In this document: positions 9,034 through 18,389 of the stretch, piece after piece | How positions within the stretch are numbered: the stretch's first letter is position 1 | How the letters are laid out: each line of letters opens with the position of its first letter | Origin: Polaribacter sejongensis | Lineage (GTDB): Bacteria > Bacteroidota > Bacteroidia > Flavobacteriales > Flavobacteriaceae | Assembly: GCA_949545755.1 (NCBI GenBank) | Contig: CATITK010000018.1 | Span: 1 to 64,000, forward strand | Direction of reading: 5' to 3' | DNA length: 64,000 bases | The notes under the pieces: model-generated | The model's database searches: none | What the model was told of the DNA's origin: nothing | What the model saw: only the letters and a program-made list of their open reading frames with translations | Made by a program: the position numbers and the translations under genes

Positions 9034-9975
9034 ATGGATTTCAATTCAAAAATACAAACCCAAAACCAACAAGTAATTCTTCCAATTTTAGAAGAAAAAA
9101 AGGTAACACTGTTTATAAAAAGAGAAGATTTAATTCACCCTTTTGTCTCAGGAAATAAATTCAGAAAATTAAAATACAACTTACAAGAAGCAAAAAAGCT
9201 TAAAAAGAAAGCCTTACTTACTTTCGGTGGAGCATATTCTAACCATATTGCAGCTACTGCAGTTGCTGGTAAACTGGGGGGATTTAAAACTTTTGGAATT
9301 ATAAGAGGAGATGAATTGGGTAAAAATCTTAAAGAAACTTTAGAAGAAAATGCTACTTTAAGAGAAGCTCATAAAAATGGAATGAAGTTTCATTTTGTTT
9401 CTAGAGAATTATATCGACAAAAATCTTCATTTGGATTTATTGAAAAGATGAAAAATAAATGGGGAGATTTCTACGTTATTCCTGAAGGAGGAACAAATTG
9501 TTTGGCAGTTGATGGATGTGAAGAAATTTTAACTAAAGAAGATTCAGAATTCGATTATATTTGTTCAGCTGTAGGTACCGGAGGAACAATTGCAGGATTG
9601 ATAAAGTCGCTAAAAAAACATCAGAAGGTTATTGGTTTTCCTGCCTTAAAAGGAAATTTTTTGTCTGAAGAGATTAAAAAATATACGGTTAAGAATAATA
9701 ACTGGAGTTTACAAAAAGCCTATCATTTTGGTGGTTATGCGAAATATAACGAAGAATTAATTACTTTTATCAATGACTTTAAGAAAGAAACAACCATTTT
9801 GTTAGATCCAGTTTATACCGCAAAAATGGTCTTTGGAATTTTAGATCTAATAAAAAAAGACACCTTTACTGAAGGGACTAAAATTTTAGCAATTCATACA
9901 GGGGGAATTCAAGCGATAGCAGGATTTAATCAAAGGTTAGAAAATAAAAATCAGCAAATAATTAAGTGCTCATGA
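9034..9975 (+). CDS. PLP-dependent ACC deaminase / D-cysteine desulfhydrase family enzyme
   Basis: The protein has a fold-type-II PLP enzyme signature: SGNKFRKLKYN near residue 43 carries the Schiff-base Lys and FGGAYSNHI follows. AVGTGGTIAG near 185 is the phosphate-binding loop and HTGG lies near the C terminus. Length (313 residues) fits ACC deaminase/D-cysteine desulfhydrase; the two activities cannot be separated here. A GTG at 9025 is in frame, but the ATG at 9034 fits the family start better. The stop overlaps the next start by four bases (ATGA), so the two are translationally coupled. Confidence 0.82.
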   Translation: MDFNSKIQTQNQQVILPILEEKKVTLFIKREDLIHPFVSGNKFRKLKYNLQEAKKLKKKALLTFGGAYSNHIAATAVAGKLGGFKTFGIIRGDELGKNLKETLEENATLREAHKNGMKFHFVSRELYRQKSSFGFIEKMKNKWGDFYVIPEGGTNCLAVDGCEEILTKEDSEFDYICSAVGTGGTIAGLIKSLKKHQKVIGFPALKGNFLSEEIKKYTVKNNNWSLQKAYHFGGYAKYNEELITFINDFKKETTILLDPVYTAKMVFGILDLIKKDTFTEGTKILAIHTGGIQAIAGFNQRLENKNQQIIKCS

Positions 9976-10802
9976 AGTTAAAAGTTGTATTATATTGTGT
10001 TTGTTTATTGACTGTTATTAGTTGTGGTTCGCCTAAAAAAACGATTAAAAATAAGAAAAGCTCTAACGTCGTTTTAAACGGGTTCAAACCGAAAGAATTA
10101 CCTTTTGTAAATGAAAAAGAGCTCACAAAAAAATTAATAAAGAAAAACCCGAAGTTAAATACCTATACCCTTGATTATATTAGAACGTATGCGCCCATAG
10201 CAGTAAAAGAAATGTTTGTCAGTAAAATTCCTGCAAGTATTACTTTAGCTCAGGGTATCTTAGAATCTGGAAGAGGAAGAAGTGGCTTAGCATTAAGGTC
10301 AAATAATCATTTTGGCATTAAATGTCATTCAAAATGGACAGGAGCCCGTGTTTATCATGATGATGATAAAAAAGGAGAATGTTTTAGGAAATACCAATAT
10401 GTAGCGTCTTCTTATAAAGATCATTCTGAATTTTTGACCAATCGAAAAAGATATGCTTTCTTATTTGATTATAATTTAAAGGATTATAAGAAATGGGCAA
10501 AAGGCTTGAAAAAAGCAGGATATGCTACAGATAAAAAATACCCAAATAAGCTCATAAGTATTATTGAAAATTATAAATTGTATGAGTTTGATAATGTGAA
10601 AAAGAAAGATTTTAAATTTAAAAAAGAAGCTAATAAAAGGGTAAAAGTAAAGAATACTACTGGGGTTTTTTATGAAGTAGTAAGGGGAGATACATTATAT
10701 TCTATTGCGAAAAAATTAAAAATAACTGTTGCTAATATCAAAGAAATAAATGGCTTAAAGAGCAATGCAATCTCCATTGGACAGCAGCTGCAAACAAAGT
10801 AA
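9972..10802 (+). CDS. Glucosaminidase (GH73) lipoprotein with LysM domain
   Basis: Protein of 276 residues. It has a lipoprotein signal peptide (VVLYCVCLLTVISCG), then an N-acetylglucosaminidase domain from about residue 65 with the conserved segments ITLAQGILESGRGRSGLA (catalytic Glu) and NNHFGIKC. A C-terminal LysM motif (YEVVRGDTLYSIAKKLKIT, about 228-274) binds peptidoglycan. It is probably an anchored cell-wall hydrolase. The ATG at 9972 overlaps the previous stop and gives the complete signal peptide. Confidence 0.88.
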   Translation: MKLKVVLYCVCLLTVISCGSPKKTIKNKKSSNVVLNGFKPKELPFVNEKELTKKLIKKNPKLNTYTLDYIRTYAPIAVKEMFVSKIPASITLAQGILESGRGRSGLALRSNNHFGIKCHSKWTGARVYHDDDKKGECFRKYQYVASSYKDHSEFLTNRKRYAFLFDYNLKDYKKWAKGLKKAGYATDKKYPNKLISIIENYKLYEFDNVKKKDFKFKKEANKRVKVKNTTGVFYEVVRGDTLYSIAKKLKITVANIKEINGLKSNAISIGQQLQTK

Positions 10803-10806
10803 AAAA

Positions 10807-11622
10807 CTACTCTTTAGAATTACTTTCTATCAAAAGGCTTAGTATTTTTTCTACACCAAAATTATCATTACTTTCTGTACTGTAACTTGCAATTTTTAGA
10901 ATGTCCTTGTGTGCATTTTTCACTGCAAAACTAAAAGTTGCTTCTTGTAGCATTTCTATATCATTATGATAATCACCAAAAACAAGTGTTTCTTCCTTGC
11001 TAATATTTAGTCGTTTTTGCACTTCTCTTAGGGCATTTCCTTTGTTTGCTTTTTCGTCAGAAATATCTAACCAATTTTTACCAGAAATTTTTATAAGATA
11101 CTCTTTTTTTAAATGTTTTATGGCTGGATAGATATTTGCTTCAGAAGATTTAGAATGATAAACAGCAATTTTTAAAAAGTCTTCAGTATCCGCAATTTTA
11201 GTTAAATCAGGGACCGTTTCATGGACTGTATAGTATTCATCAAGTATCGTTGTAAAATGCTTGTTTGTAGTTTCAATATATGCTGATTTTTTTCCACACA
11301 AAACAATATGGGTATCATTTATCGTTCTTAAAACAGGAATAATCGTTTTTATTTTTTCAACCGAGAGCGAATTTAAAACAAATATTTCATCTTTCTTTTT
11401 TGCGATGCCACCATTTTCAGCAATGATAAAAATATCATCTTTTATTAGTGCTAATTTATGAACAATACTATGGTATTGTCTTCCACTTGCGGCACAAAAA
11501 TGAATGTTTTGTTTTTTTAATTTATGAAACAATTCAAAAAATAAATCACTAACCTCTCCTTTAGAGTTTAGTAACGTTCCATCCATGTCAGAAACAACTA
11601 ATTTCACTTTAGATAAGTCCAT
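10807..11622 (-). CDS. HAD-superfamily (Cof-type) phosphatase
   Basis: Protein of 271 residues with HAD motif I DMDGTLLNS (residues 12-20), motif II AASGRQ, and the motif III/IV region GDYHNDIEML near 217. The cap insertion after motif II is of the Cof (IIB) type, whose members dephosphorylate sugar phosphates and related small molecules. It lies 19 bases after the LacI regulator on the same strand, so the two are probably cotranscribed and the substrate may be linked to that regulator's effector. Convergent with the LysM gene (4-base gap). Confidence 0.85.
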   Translation of the reverse strand: MDLSKVKLVVSDMDGTLLNSKGEVSDLFFELFHKLKKQNIHFCAASGRQYHSIVHKLALIKDDIFIIAENGGIAKKKDEIFVLNSLSVEKIKTIIPVLRTINDTHIVLCGKKSAYIETTNKHFTTILDEYYTVHETVPDLTKIADTEDFLKIAVYHSKSSEANIYPAIKHLKKEYLIKISGKNWLDISDEKANKGNALREVQKRLNISKEETLVFGDYHNDIEMLQEATFSFAVKNAHKDILKIASYSTESNDNFGVEKILSLLIESNSKE

Positions 11623-11641
11623 AGTTTGCAGAAGATAAAAT

Positions 11642-12676
11642 TTATAAGATTTTTTTAGTAGAATTTCTTTCTACTAAATCTGTTTTGACAATGACGGTTT
11701 CTGTTTCTTTCTTAATCTCAGACTTATCTTCTAACCTATTAATTAGCATTTCAGCAGCTGTAGCTCCCATTATTTCTCCATGCTGACTAACAGTAGTCAT
11801 TCTTGGGCTAGAATGCCTTGCTAAAATTCCGTTAGAAAATGAAATTACAGAAAAGTTCTTTGGAATTTTATGTCCTTTTTTAATAGCAACTTTCATTGCA
11901 GCAATTGCAGAAGATTCGTCTGTTGCAATAACACTATCTATGTTGTTACTCTTAAAAATTGGCTCTAGTACTTTTTCATAATTTTTATAGTTGTCATCGA
12001 TATTTATAATTAGATTTTTTTCAACTTTGATATTAAAATCTTCCAAACCTTTTAAATATCCTAATTGCCTTCTTCTTCCAATTTCTAAATTATTAATGGT
12101 AGATATAAAAGCAATATTCTGATGACCAGATTTCACTAAATAAGCAACGGTACTTCTTGCGCTATCAAAATTATCAGTAACAACTTTATCACATTTTATA
12201 TTGTCAGCAACCCTGTCAAACATAACAATTGGAGTGCCATTGTCAATCACTTCCTGAAAATGATTAAAATTACTTTTAGAAATTGTTTCTTCCGCAATAG
12301 ACAAAATAAACCCATCAATACTTCCGTTAGAAAGCATTTCGATAGTTTCAACTTCTTTCTTAAAAGATTCGTTGGAAATACATGAAATTATTTTATAACC
12401 TCTATCATTTGCTATTTTTTCTATTCCATTAAACACTTGTGCGAAGAAATAATTTAACATATTAGGAATGATAATTCCAATAGTTTTTGTTTGCCTATTT
12501 TTTAAGCTTAAAGCGTTAAAATTAGGTTTGTAATTATTAGCTTTCGCGTATTTTTGAATTTTTTCTTTTGTGCTTACGCTAATTTCATAACTGTCATTTA
12601 GGGCTTTCGAAACAGTTGAAATAGAAACATTGAATTCTTTTGCAATGTCTTTTATAGTAAGTCTTTTCATATTCAT
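11642..12676 (-). CDS. LacI-family transcriptional regulator
   Basis: Protein of 344 residues. The N-terminal helix-turn-helix and hinge read TIKDIAKEFNVSISTVSKAL, followed by a periplasmic-binding-protein-like effector domain (IGIIIPNMLNYFFAQVFNGI near 66) and a C-terminal HGEIMGATAAEMLINRL helix typical of the family. Start codons at 12676 and 12670 are both possible. The sugar effector is unknown. The regulator lies 60 bases after the GT operon on the same strand and before a HAD phosphatase. Confidence 0.9.
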   Translation of the reverse strand: MNMKRLTIKDIAKEFNVSISTVSKALNDSYEISVSTKEKIQKYAKANNYKPNFNALSLKNRQTKTIGIIIPNMLNYFFAQVFNGIEKIANDRGYKIISCISNESFKKEVETIEMLSNGSIDGFILSIAEETISKSNFNHFQEVIDNGTPIVMFDRVADNIKCDKVVTDNFDSARSTVAYLVKSGHQNIAFISTINNLEIGRRRQLGYLKGLEDFNIKVEKNLIINIDDNYKNYEKVLEPIFKSNNIDSVIATDESSAIAAMKVAIKKGHKIPKNFSVISFSNGILARHSSPRMTTVSQHGEIMGATAAEMLINRLEDKSEIKKETETVIVKTDLVERNSTKKIL

Positions 12677-12736
12677 TCATCATTTAAAAGCACAAAATAC
12701 AAAAATACGTGGAGATAGCGTAAATAATTAGTTCTT

Positions 12737-14098
12737 TTACGCTTTTATAATTTTGAAATTTTTGTGAATTTCAAAAATCATGAACCCATAAAGTATACTA
12801 TACTCCAAAGCAACAAACCATAAATTTTCTTGCCAAGGGCTGTTTGCATATGCTTGATAGCTAAAAATAATGGCTATCGTCCAAATAATTGGAAAACGAT
12901 ATTTGGTAAAAGTTGATAAAACTAAGGGTGTTGCCAAATACCAAGGATGTACCGTAGTTGCAGTAAAATAATAAAAACAGATTCCAAATAATAATGCAGT
13001 TATCATTTGAATCATTGATTTGTTTTTTCTGAAAAAAGTCACAATTATTAGAAATACAATTGTCATTGTTGGTGTTATTTTTCCAATAATAGCTATTTGA
13101 TTCCAGTCACTAAATAAATACCCAATTTCTCTAAAAAGATAATAGAAACTTGCATTGAATTCGAAATTTCGAAACCATAAAGATACTGAGCTAGCATAGT
13201 TTTCTACGAATTCTAATGAATAAAAGGGAAGAAATAAAAGCATTGTTATTATTAAAATAATAGCATAAAAACCAATTAGGTTGTAAAACCTATGCCTTTT
13301 TGAAATTTGTAAAGACGTATTATAAATAAACCATTGATAAAATAAAGGTAAGAATAAAAGCGGTATTAATTTCACAGAAACTGAACACGCAAAAAGAACT
13401 GCCGCCAAAGCCCATTTTTGTTGATGTAGTTTGTATAAACTCCAAATCAAGAAGAATAACATTACAGGTTCAAAATGTAAATTACCTGTCATTTCTATGA
13501 TAATAAAAGGATTTAGTGCATACCAAAAAATATTCTTTACGGGTAAATTTAAACGCTTTAAAAGCTTTATTCCAAAATATAAAACTCCAATATCCGCTAG
13601 GATAATAATGATCCTTAAAACAAGCACACTTCCAAAAATAGTTTTACTTGCAAACAAAGCAGCAATTAAAAAACAGAGTTGATTTATAGGGGGGTAATTT
13701 GTGTAATGACTTCCATTCATTTCCCCCATACCATTATAGAGCGCACGTCCTTCATAAATCAGTTCTGTCCCTTGTTGAATAATGGTTTCTGGTAAAGATA
13801 AATAAGGATTAAAACCTTCTAAAATCATACGCCCATCCCAAATAAATCTATAAAAATCCTGGGATAAATTGGGAATTGCTAAGAGGAAAACTAATCTGAA
13901 AAGAACCACCAACCCAACTAAAGTTGAAGTAGATATTTTTTTATTTTTTAGTAATAAATAAAAGGACCCAAAGAGAGCAAGCCATAAAAACAACAGCTGG
14001 CCAAATTCAATTCTCTCCAATAAATAAGCGAAAGTAATATAAAGTAGTGTTGTAAGTGAAATAAGTAAAACGTCTTTATGTTTTGTAAAAAAAGACAT
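12737..14098 (-). CDS. GT87-like polytopic mannosyltransferase
   Basis: Protein of 453 residues with roughly ten or more hydrophobic helices and a periplasm-facing acidic loop containing DFYRFIWDGRMILEGFNPY (about residues 80-98). This layout fits the DUF2029/GT87 and GT-C polyprenyl-phosphate-sugar mannosyltransferases. It begins on the last base of the upstream glycosyltransferase gene (1-base overlap). In this setting a polyprenyl-phosphate sugar made by the DPM-like neighbour would be its expected donor; that is inference. Confidence 0.72.
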   Translation of the reverse strand: MSFFTKHKDVLLISLTTLLYITFAYLLERIEFGQLLFLWLALFGSFYLLLKNKKISTSTLVGLVVLFRLVFLLAIPNLSQDFYRFIWDGRMILEGFNPYLSLPETIIQQGTELIYEGRALYNGMGEMNGSHYTNYPPINQLCFLIAALFASKTIFGSVLVLRIIIILADIGVLYFGIKLLKRLNLPVKNIFWYALNPFIIIEMTGNLHFEPVMLFFLIWSLYKLHQQKWALAAVLFACSVSVKLIPLLFLPLFYQWFIYNTSLQISKRHRFYNLIGFYAIILIITMLLFLPFYSLEFVENYASSVSLWFRNFEFNASFYYLFREIGYLFSDWNQIAIIGKITPTMTIVFLIIVTFFRKNKSMIQMITALLFGICFYYFTATTVHPWYLATPLVLSTFTKYRFPIIWTIAIIFSYQAYANSPWQENLWFVALEYSILYGFMIFEIHKNFKIIKA

Positions 14099-15588
14099 TA
14101 AGCTTTTGAAAATATTGATTTAAAAAACACATAACTAAAACCTACAAATAACATAAAATGAAAAGGGAATAATCCAAAATCTCCGCCTTGATTTCCTACA
14201 ACAAAAGCACTGTACATTCCAAAAATAAAATAGATTGCTAATAACCCTTCTAAAACAACATGTATTGATGGTTTTTTCTTAAGGTATTTGTTACTTTTCC
14301 AACCGTCTTTAAAAGTACCAATATTGAATTTAGGTGTTCTTATAAATTCACTTTTCTTTCCTATATGTCCTTCTATAACAGCAATTGTATTGTGTAAAGA
14401 AAAGCCCATAGCAATAGTAAAGAAGGTGAAAAAAGCGCCTATGTATTTAATAAACTTGATAAATCCACCTCCATAAATGTTTTTGAACATGTTCCAATAA
14501 CAAACAAAAAAGATGAAAGAACTAATAATAAATAAGCTCAACACAAGAAAAAATCCTTTTAAATGTGCATACTCATTTTTAATATATAGCATGGGGATAC
14601 TCAAAACCGCAACTAAGAAAATACACGTAAACATAGAGCTATTAAGTAAGTGCAATAAACTGTGGATTTTTGTTTTAAATGAAAGGTTTTTATTAATAAT
14701 AATACGTTTCATCATTTTTTGAAAATTCTCTGCACCACCTTTATTCCACCTAAATTGTTGAGATCTGGCTGCACTAATTACCACTGGCAATTCTGCAGGA
14801 GTTACAACATCTACTAAATATTTAAATTTCCAATTTTTTAATTGTGCTCTATAGCTTAAATCTAAATCCTCTGTAAGCGTATCTCCTTCCCAATTTCCTG
14901 CATCATAAATGCATTTCTTTCTCCAGAGACCTGCCGTACCATTAAAGTTGATGAAATGACTTTTGCTATTTCTCCCTACTTGTTCTAGTGTGAAATGTGC
15001 ATCCAAAGCAAAAGCTTGAATTCTTGTAAGCGTAGAATAATCTCTATTAATATGCCCCCATCTTGTTTGAACAACCCCAATTTCAGAGTTTTTAAAGTAA
15101 GGTACCGTTCGATATAGCCAATCTGATTTTGGTAAAAAATCGGCATCAAAAATCGCAATAAATTCTCCTTTTGCAGTTTTTAAACCCTCTTTTAAAGCAC
15201 CTGCTTTAAATCCTTGTCTATTTGATCTTTTAATGTGTTGAATGTCAATTCCTTTGTCTTGAATTAATTTTATCTGTTCAGCTGTTGTTTCTATTGACTC
15301 ATCTGTTGAATCATCTAAAACTTGAATTTCTAATTTTTCTAATGGATAGTCTATTTTGGCAATATTTTTTAATAAACGTTCCATTACATACAATTCGTTA
15401 TAAACAGGTAACTGTATGGTAACAAATGGAATCTCTTCCTTATTTGAAAAATCAAATTTTTCAGAGGTATCTTTTTTCTTGATAGCTTTTAAATAATTAA
15501 AAAGCAAGTTTAATTGTGCTATTGCATACATAAAAATAAGCACTAGCGAAATTGAATAAATGACAAGGATGATGTATACGATAACCAC
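14098..15588 (-). CDS. Membrane-bound family-2 glycosyltransferase (cellulose-synthase-like)
   Basis: Protein of 496 residues with an N-terminal membrane helix (about 2-28), a cytoplasmic GT-A domain and four or more C-terminal membrane helices. The processive or membrane GT2 motifs are present: DDSTD at 92-96, FDADF at 147-151, TEDLD at 239-243, and QxxRW as Q277 to W281. Such enzymes transfer a sugar from a nucleotide donor to a lipid or growing chain. It overlaps both neighbours by one base, indicating tight translational coupling. Confidence 0.82.
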   Translation of the reverse strand: MVIVYIILVIYSISLVLIFMYAIAQLNLLFNYLKAIKKKDTSEKFDFSNKEEIPFVTIQLPVYNELYVMERLLKNIAKIDYPLEKLEIQVLDDSTDESIETTAEQIKLIQDKGIDIQHIKRSNRQGFKAGALKEGLKTAKGEFIAIFDADFLPKSDWLYRTVPYFKNSEIGVVQTRWGHINRDYSTLTRIQAFALDAHFTLEQVGRNSKSHFINFNGTAGLWRKKCIYDAGNWEGDTLTEDLDLSYRAQLKNWKFKYLVDVVTPAELPVVISAARSQQFRWNKGGAENFQKMMKRIIINKNLSFKTKIHSLLHLLNSSMFTCIFLVAVLSIPMLYIKNEYAHLKGFFLVLSLFIISSFIFFVCYWNMFKNIYGGGFIKFIKYIGAFFTFFTIAMGFSLHNTIAVIEGHIGKKSEFIRTPKFNIGTFKDGWKSNKYLKKKPSIHVVLEGLLAIYFIFGMYSAFVVGNQGGDFGLFPFHFMLFVGFSYVFFKSIFSKA

Positions 15589-16283
15589 TATTTAAAACTG
15601 TATTTGAAAATCCAACTTAATATTTTAATTCCAGCAAATATAGTTCCTTTTATTGTACCTGAAACTTTTGAGGTTCCAATTCTATTTCTATATTTTACAG
15701 GAAGCTCTCTATAGGTCATTTGGTGTTTTAATACTTTTAGTTGCATTTCTACAGTCCATCCATACGTTTTATCTTCCATTTTGAGGGCTACTAATTTTTC
15801 ATATTTGATAGCTCTAAAAGGTCCTAAATCTGTAAATTTTGCATTAAAAAAAAGTTTCATTAAAAAGGTTGCCAACCAATTTCCAAACACTTGTTGGGGT
15901 GTCATAGCACCTGTTTCGCGTAATTTTTTAACTCGAGCGCCAATCACAAAATCAATATCATTATTTAAAATTGGATCAATAATTTCTGTTAATTGCTCTG
16001 GGTAATCTGAATAATCTCCATCTAAAAAAACAATAATCTCTGGTGTTGTTTTTTGTTTACTGATGTAATCCATTCCTTTCAAACATGCGTAACCATATCC
16101 CTTACGATGTTCTTTTAAAACAGTTGCGCCTGCATTTTTTGCATTAAGTTCTGTTTGGTCTGTAGAATTGTTACTAATAACGATAACTTCATCAACTATT
16201 TTCGGAAGGTCGTTAATAACATTTGCGATAGCGTCTTGCTCATTTTGAGCAGGAATAATTACTTTAATAATTGGTTTGATCAT
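15588..16283 (-). CDS. Family-2 glycosyltransferase, DPM/GtrB-like
   Basis: Protein of 231 residues with a GT-A domain (IIPAQNEQDAIANVI near residue 9, DGD at 88-90) and no C-terminal membrane pair. It resembles dolichyl- or polyprenyl-phosphate hexose synthases and related small GT2 enzymes found in flavobacterial arsenosugar neighbourhoods. Its end overlaps the next gene by one base and its start overlaps the MORN-like gene by four bases (ATGA). The acceptor is not determined by the sequence. Confidence 0.75.
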   Translation of the reverse strand: MIKPIIKVIIPAQNEQDAIANVINDLPKIVDEVIVISNNSTDQTELNAKNAGATVLKEHRKGYGYACLKGMDYISKQKTTPEIIVFLDGDYSDYPEQLTEIIDPILNNDIDFVIGARVKKLRETGAMTPQQVFGNWLATFLMKLFFNAKFTDLGPFRAIKYEKLVALKMEDKTYGWTVEMQLKVLKHQMTYRELPVKYRNRIGTSKVSGTIKGTIFAGIKILSWIFKYSFK

Positions 16284-16762
16284 TTTAAATCATTTAGACT
16301 ATTTTCTTTTCTAAATAAAGAAAAGTCTGTCCATTCTTTTATTTTTTTACCTTTTTTATACTTGGAGGCTTTTATCAACTTTCTATTTTCATAAATTAAG
16401 CAATATCCATTTTTTTGATTGTTTTTTAACTGACATTTATGGTTTATATGCCCATTGATATCATAAAATAACCACCAGTTATTTTTAGATCCTTTTTTAT
16501 AATGTCCTTCTTTTTTTTTGGAGGAATCTTTATCGTAAAAATACCAATAATTAGTTTCTAAATTAGCCATAAAATGGCCTTCTTTTTCTAGGTTGCCGTT
16601 TGCGTAATAGAACTTCCAAAAAGCTATCTTTTGATCATTCAAAAGCCATCCTTCTTCTTTTATTTGTCTATTTTTATAAAATACCTTTTGATATCTCTTT
16701 TGACAAAAGAATGTTAAAGCTATGAATAATAGAAACAAAAATAAGAATGTTTTTTGAAGCAT
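16280..16762 (-). CDS. MORN/YwqK-like repeat protein
   Basis: Protein of 160 residues that begins with a hydrophobic N-terminal segment (FLFLFLLFIALTFF), probably a signal anchor. The rest is a series of short repeats in which an aromatic-rich WxFYxxNG unit is followed by KEGxxKxG: WKFYYANGNLEKEGHF, WYFYDKDSSKKKEGHY and WWLFYDINGHI. The pattern matches the MORN-variant (YwqK antitoxin-like) family. No toxin is visible nearby, so the name antitoxin should not be taken as function. Confidence 0.65.
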   Translation of the reverse strand: MLQKTFLFLFLLFIALTFFCQKRYQKVFYKNRQIKEEGWLLNDQKIAFWKFYYANGNLEKEGHFMANLETNYWYFYDKDSSKKKEGHYKKGSKNNWWLFYDINGHINHKCQLKNNQKNGYCLIYENRKLIKASKYKKGKKIKEWTDFSLFRKENSLNDLK

Positions 16763-18384
16763 TATTTTTTGTTAACTAAAGATATTAAATCAATATCATT
16801 TCCTAATAAAATTTCTGTAGGATTAATTCTTCCAGCTTCTGGACCATTTTCTAATTTTAAAACTCCCCTTGGGCAAACAGCAGAACAAACTCCACAACCC
16901 ACACAACTAGAACGTACAATGTTTTCTCCTTTTTGTGCGTAAGCTCTGACATCAATTCCTTGTTCACAGTAAGTAGAACAATTTCCACAAGAAATACATT
17001 GCCCTCCATTGGTGGTAATTCTAAAACGTGATTTAAAACGTTGTATAAAACCTAAATATGCTGCTAAAGGACAGCCAAAACGACACCAAACACGGTTTCC
17101 AAATATTGGATAAAAACCTGTACCAATTACACCAGCAAAAATAGCGCCTATTAAAAAGCCATAAATGTCTTGAATTGTTTGTGTTTTTATGCCTATGATT
17201 TGGTTAGCACCAGAAAAGAAAGTGTACAAAGCAAAACTTGTCATCACCAAAACAAAAATAAGTACTGAGTGAATTATAATACGTTCGAATTTCCATGAAA
17301 ATAACGTTTTGCTTGAGAGTTGTCTATAAGGATCTCCCAAAGTTTCAGCCAAACCACCACAGCCACAAACCCAAGAACAGTACCATCTTTTTCCGAAAAA
17401 ATAGACCATTACTGGTACAACTACAATTGTTAAAACAACTCCCCAAACTAAAATAAACAAACCAAAACCACCACTAGAAATCAATTCATCTATATTCCAT
17501 TTGAAGAAAAAATCATAATCTAACGGAAATGCATTTTTGAAATCGTACCATGGTTTTTCGAAACGAACTAAAATTTCTGGAATTAAAAATGCAAATACAA
17601 TTTGAAAGAATAAAACAGAGGTAGTTCTTAAAATTTGATATTTATTATGACGGTATTTTATATACATTCTCACAGCCATAACACTCATAACTACACAATA
17701 TAAGAAACCATATAAAAACCATTGACTTGCTGAATTTCCACTAATGAATTGGCTAATAGGCTCTACCAAATACACCCAGTTTACTATATAATCTGGATAA
17801 AAGTAAAGTAGTATATAAAAACTCACGAGAAAGATAAAAGCAAACCAACCAATCCAACCACGATTGGTCGCTGCGCTTAAAAAGATTCCATCATTTTTGA
17901 TTCCTGGTTTTCCTAATAAAACAACATCAGGAACTATAAATAGTAATGCACCAATAATTCCTAAACCGAAAGTTAAAAACCACATTAAACCTGTCTTTTC
18001 AGCAGCGAATCCTTTGCCAGCTTTTTTAGCAAGCGTAAAAGTTAAACTATGTGGTTTTCCAGAGATTTTATATTGAAATTGTGCTCCTTTTTTAGCCCAA
18101 TTTTTTTCAGCATCATATTTTGTAATTAGGGTGTTATAATGCTTATTTGATGTTTCAATAGCGTTGATAATTTTGCTAGAAAATTCGAAAATATTTAAAT
18201 TTTCATTGGTAACGACTCCTTTTGTAAGTTCCGTTTTAATGAGCTCACTTTTATAACCTTTTTCCTGAATAAAGGTGTCTAATTCAGCTTGTGTCAAATT
18301 GAAAGAACCTGTGAAAATTGTTCCTATAAATAGGGCTAACCCTATTAAAAATATTATTAGACCTGTTTTTTTTATTGCTTTCAT
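16762..18384 (-). CDS. Polyferredoxin membrane protein (NapH/NosR-C-terminal type)
   Basis: Protein of 540 residues: an N-terminal membrane helix, a periplasmic stretch of about 100 residues, several membrane helices, and a cytoplasmic iron-sulfur part. Cysteine motifs in order are CSWVCGCGG (near 334), CRFGCP (near 433), CISCGNCSTYC (near 460) and CVGCGVCSAVCP (near 493); the last two are ferredoxin-type [4Fe-4S] sites. The layout is that of NapH- or NosR-like electron carriers that move electrons across the membrane. It lies 5 bases after a FAD/NAD oxidoreductase, so the pair could form an electron-transfer module; this is inference. Confidence 0.82.
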   Translation of the reverse strand: MKAIKKTGLIIFLIGLALFIGTIFTGSFNLTQAELDTFIQEKGYKSELIKTELTKGVVTNENLNIFEFSSKIINAIETSNKHYNTLITKYDAEKNWAKKGAQFQYKISGKPHSLTFTLAKKAGKGFAAEKTGLMWFLTFGLGIIGALLFIVPDVVLLGKPGIKNDGIFLSAATNRGWIGWFAFIFLVSFYILLYFYPDYIVNWVYLVEPISQFISGNSASQWFLYGFLYCVVMSVMAVRMYIKYRHNKYQILRTTSVLFFQIVFAFLIPEILVRFEKPWYDFKNAFPLDYDFFFKWNIDELISSGGFGLFILVWGVVLTIVVVPVMVYFFGKRWYCSWVCGCGGLAETLGDPYRQLSSKTLFSWKFERIIIHSVLIFVLVMTSFALYTFFSGANQIIGIKTQTIQDIYGFLIGAIFAGVIGTGFYPIFGNRVWCRFGCPLAAYLGFIQRFKSRFRITTNGGQCISCGNCSTYCEQGIDVRAYAQKGENIVRSSCVGCGVCSAVCPRGVLKLENGPEAGRINPTEILLGNDIDLISLVNKK

Positions 18385-18389
18385 ATCGA

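Noticed and set aside
16280-16762. The MORN/YwqK-like protein as an antitoxin
   Set aside because: No toxin gene lies beside it; the name comes from fold similarity and it sits inside a glycosyltransferase operon.
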